Below, one piece after another: positions 6,667-8,376 of a DNA stretch of 8,376 bases (position 1 is the stretch's first letter; every line of letters starts with the position of its first letter). The notes beneath the pieces were generated by a model that saw nothing but the letters and a program-made list of their open reading frames with translations, was not told the origin of the DNA and ran no database searches. The stretch lies in NCBI GenBank assembly GCA_001773855.1, contig MEXZ01000120.1, positions 1-8,376 on the forward strand. The letters run 5' to 3'. The position numbers were made by a program, and so were the translations under genes. Origin of the DNA: Candidatus Aminicenantes bacterium RBG_13_64_14 (lineage in GTDB: Bacteria > Acidobacteriota > Aminicenantia > Aminicenantales > Saccharicenantaceae).

Positions 6667-7796
6667 AAAAACCGGCCGATCCGCTTGATTCCCTCCTCCA
6701 GGATGTCCGGCGCGGGTGCGAAAGAAAGCCTCAAGCATCCTTCCCCGACCCGGCCGAAAGCGCTGCCGGGGATCGTGACGACTTTTTCCGCTGCGAGGAG
6801 TTTCAAGGCCGCGTCCAGGGAATTGTCGAATCTCGCCAATCGACCGGAGACGTCGACGAAAAGGTAAAACGCCCCCGCCGGTGCCACGTACGGGAGGCCG
6901 GTATATCGATCGACGCAGGCCATGGCGAAATCCCGTCTTTTCCGAAGCTCCTCCAGGTTTGACCTCTTTTCCTCGTCCGCGAACCCGCGCAGGGCATGGA
7001 TCGCCGCGTATTGTGAAAGCGACGGTACGCACATCACGGCCAGCTGGTGGAAGGTCCGGACGGCCTTGGCGATGTCCGGCGGGGCCACGCACCAGCCTAT
7101 CCTCCAGCCCGCCATGCTGTGGCTCTTGGACAAGCTATTGACCGTGACGCAGCGCTCGGCCAGGCCGGCGACGGAAGCGGCGGGCTCTCCGAACACGATG
7201 TCCCGGTAGACCTCGTCGGATATCACCGTAAGGGGAAGAGAGTTCAGCCTTCCGGCCAGAGCAAGGAGTTCCTTCGGTGAATGGACGGACCCCGTCGGAT
7301 TATTCGGGCTGTTGATGATGACCGCCTTCGTCTTGTCGGTGATCAGGCCCATCACCCTTTCCGCCCGGAAGGCGAAGTCATCCCCGGGACAGAGCGGATA
7401 AGGTTTCGGCCCCCCGCCGGCCAGGCGGACGAGCGAGGCGTAAGCGGGGAAGCCGGGGTCCGGGATCAGGACTTCGTCCCCGGGCTCGACGAGAACCATG
7501 AGGACGTCCAGCAGCGCTTCTTCGGCCCCCACCGTAACGCAGACCTGCTCGGGAGATACGGACTCCCCCGACTGCTCCGCGATGAGCTTTCGAAGCTCCG
7601 GGAAACCCTCGTTCGGGGAATACCCGAGACGCCACGAGTCCAAATTTTCTCGGACGTGGTCGAGGATGGCCTTAGGGGTCGGGAACTGCAGTTCCCCGAG
7701 CCCGAGATTGAAACAGGACGGATCGGCCAAATCGTTGATCCTGCGGATCATGGTCTTTTCCATACCCAGCATCCGCCCGGCGAGCGCAGAGGGCAT
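6657..7796 (-). CDS. PLP-dependent aminotransferase, class I/II (aspartate aminotransferase fold type I)
   Basis: This protein should move an amino group between an amino acid and a 2-oxo acid in the cytoplasm. Counting from the ATG at 7796 it has 379 residues, normal for the class. Visible elements in order are LGLGELQFPTP at 31-41, VGAEEALLDVL at 89-99 (cofactor phosphate loop), NSPNNPTG at 162-169 with the pyridine-ring Asn at 166, D194 and Y197 in SDEVY, SLSK with the Schiff-base Lys at 224, R232 in GWRIG (phosphate Arg), and a C-terminal R356 in LRLSF that would hold the substrate carboxylate. An earlier in-frame ATG at 7805 overlaps the upstream stop as ATGA, but it lies one base from the GGAGG. 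The ATG at 7796 sits ten bases from it and is preferred. The motif SKSHSMAGWR is close to those of the aspartate-family enzymes, including diaminopimelate-pathway and PatA-like ones. The substrate is not determined. It is coupled to the M20 gene. Confidence 0.92.
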   Translation of the reverse strand: MPSALAGRMLGMEKTMIRRINDLADPSCFNLGLGELQFPTPKAILDHVRENLDSWRLGYSPNEGFPELRKLIAEQSGESVSPEQVCVTVGAEEALLDVLMVLVEPGDEVLIPDPGFPAYASLVRLAGGGPKPYPLCPGDDFAFRAERVMGLITDKTKAVIINSPNNPTGSVHSPKELLALAGRLNSLPLTVISDEVYRDIVFGEPAASVAGLAERCVTVNSLSKSHSMAGWRIGWCVAPPDIAKAVRTFHQLAVMCVPSLSQYAAIHALRGFADEEKRSNLEELRKRRDFAMACVDRYTGLPYVAPAGAFYLFVDVSGRLARFDNSLDAALKLLAAEKVVTIPGSAFGRVGEGCLRLSFAPAPDILEEGIKRIGRFFRG

Positions 7797-7801
7797 CGTC
7801 C

Positions 7802-8376
7802 TCATTCCTCCATAAGCCGCCGAACCAGCATCTTATAGATGGCCACGGCGTCTTCTAACTGGCTCTTCTCAACCCGCTCGTTTTCGATATGGGCATCCAG
7901 GACCGAACCCGGCCCTAGGAGCAACGGACGGCCGAACGCGGTCAAATAAGGGATATCTGTGCCGTAGGGCATGAGTTCAGTCGGGAAGCCGGGCAGCGTG
8001 AACAGGACCTGGGGCTGGGATTTCGTGCGCACCGCGATGTCCGCCCGGCCGGCAGCGGCCGAACGGACGCCGGAGAGGACCAAGTCCGGCGAGACCCCCG
8101 TGCGGAAAGACAGGACGGCCTCGGCCCTCTCGGGGATGACGTTGGACGCCGTGCCTCCGTTGATCTGGCCGACGTTCATCACGGTCGGACCCAGGACGGG
8201 ATCCCGGCCGAAATCCAGCTTGCGGATGTCCGACAGGACGTCGAGGAGTTTGAGGATCGCGGATTCGCCCCGCTCGGGAAAAGCGGAATGGGCGGCCTTC
8301 CCCTTGGACGTCAAGGTCAGGGTGAGAACACCCTTGTGCGCCGTGGCGAGCTTGTTCCCGGTCGGTTCTCCGACGA
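7802..8376 (-). CDS. M20-family metallopeptidase/deacylase (ArgE/DapE type), C-terminal part
   Basis: Only the last 190 codons are in the window; the frame is open through 8376, so the start lies outside. An internal TTG at 8314 is not the start, because the family sequence continues upstream of it. The visible part opens with GEPTGNKLATAHKG at residues 2-15. The Glu matches the M20 zinc-ligand Glu (E200 in carboxypeptidase G2). The dimerisation domain follows, with KGKAAHS and its conserved His at 29, then INGGTASNVIPERAEAVLSFR at about 72-92. The second catalytic segment ends with LDAHIENE, whose His at 162 matches the last zinc ligand. Relatives hydrolyse N-acyl amino acids, such as N-acetylornithine or N-succinyl-diaminopimelate. 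Which substrate applies cannot be told from this half. The stop at 7804-7802 overlaps the earliest aminotransferase ATG, so the two genes are expressed together, upstream of and separate from the metal operon. Confidence 0.9.
   Translation of the reverse strand, partial: VGEPTGNKLATAHKGVLTLTLTSKGKAAHSAFPERGESAILKLLDVLSDIRKLDFGRDPVLGPTVMNVGQINGGTASNVIPERAEAVLSFRTGVSPDLVLSGVRSAAAGRADIAVRTKSQPQVLFTLPGFPTELMPYGTDIPYLTAFGRPLLLGPGSVLDAHIENERVEKSQLEDAVAIYKMLVRRLMEE
7807..7811 (-). promoter_or_regulatory. Ribosome-binding site for the aminotransferase, inside the M20 gene end
   Basis: GGAGG on the minus strand is encoded by the penultimate codons of the M20 gene. Its distance is one base to the ATG at 7805, too short, and ten bases to the ATG at 7796, acceptable. 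It therefore decides the choice of start and indicates translational coupling. Confidence 0.55.

Noticed and set aside
6275..6688. Plus-strand open frame of 137 codons opposite the small His/Cys protein
   Set aside because: It lacks a signal peptide or motif and runs through the metal operon promoter and the hairpin. The minus-strand frame has a signal segment, metal-ligand clusters and operon context.
7802..8314. TTG at 8314 as the start of the M20 protein
   Set aside because: The frame stays open to the window edge, and the residues upstream (GEPTGNKLATAHKG) are typical M20 sequence, so the gene is simply truncated by the window.

Overview
The window is GC-rich bacterial DNA that is almost fully coding, with every supported gene on the minus strand, so it reads from the right end to the left. 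An outer-membrane channel gene next to periplasmic adaptor and inner-membrane pump genes shows a diderm (Gram-negative type) cell. Nothing here fixes the phylum. The base composition and protein style would suit an uncultured or environmental lineage, but that is only an impression.

Reading in the direction of transcription there are three blocks. (1) 8376-6657: the C-terminal part of an M20-family metallopeptidase/deacylase, whose stop overlaps the region carrying the start of a fold-type I PLP aminotransferase. The pair is translationally coupled. A small perfect hairpin sits over the aminotransferase stop codon. (2) 6594-730: a four-gene heavy-metal efflux operon with its own near-consensus sigma-70-type promoter. 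It encodes a small His/Cys-rich exported or membrane-anchored protein, a TolC/CzcC-like outer membrane factor, a CusB/CzcB-like lipoprotein adaptor, and a CzcA/CusA-like RND pump. (3) 631-1: a second near-consensus promoter driving an APC-superfamily amino acid permease of the cationic amino acid transporter type, cut by the left window edge.

In block 2 the RND pump (inner membrane, proton driven), the adaptor (periplasm) and the channel (outer membrane) should form one tripartite complex that expels metal cations. The small first protein is the least understood part and may bind or hand over metal. The pump lacks the methionines that define the Cu/Ag pump CusA. It also has Ser where CzcA has the first Asp of its proton-relay motif, so its substrate cannot be named from sequence.

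The most unusual observation is that both promoters place the expected transcription start only 2-3 nt before the ATG, and neither of those two genes has a convincing Shine-Dalgarno sequence. Three downstream genes in the same window (channel, adaptor, pump) have clear ones, and the aminotransferase has one if its second ATG is used. This pattern suggests leaderless or near-leaderless mRNAs for first genes. No transposon, CRISPR array, tRNA, rRNA or riboswitch was recognised. I do not see a clearly undescribed multi-gene system; the best candidate for novelty is the small His/Cys protein.
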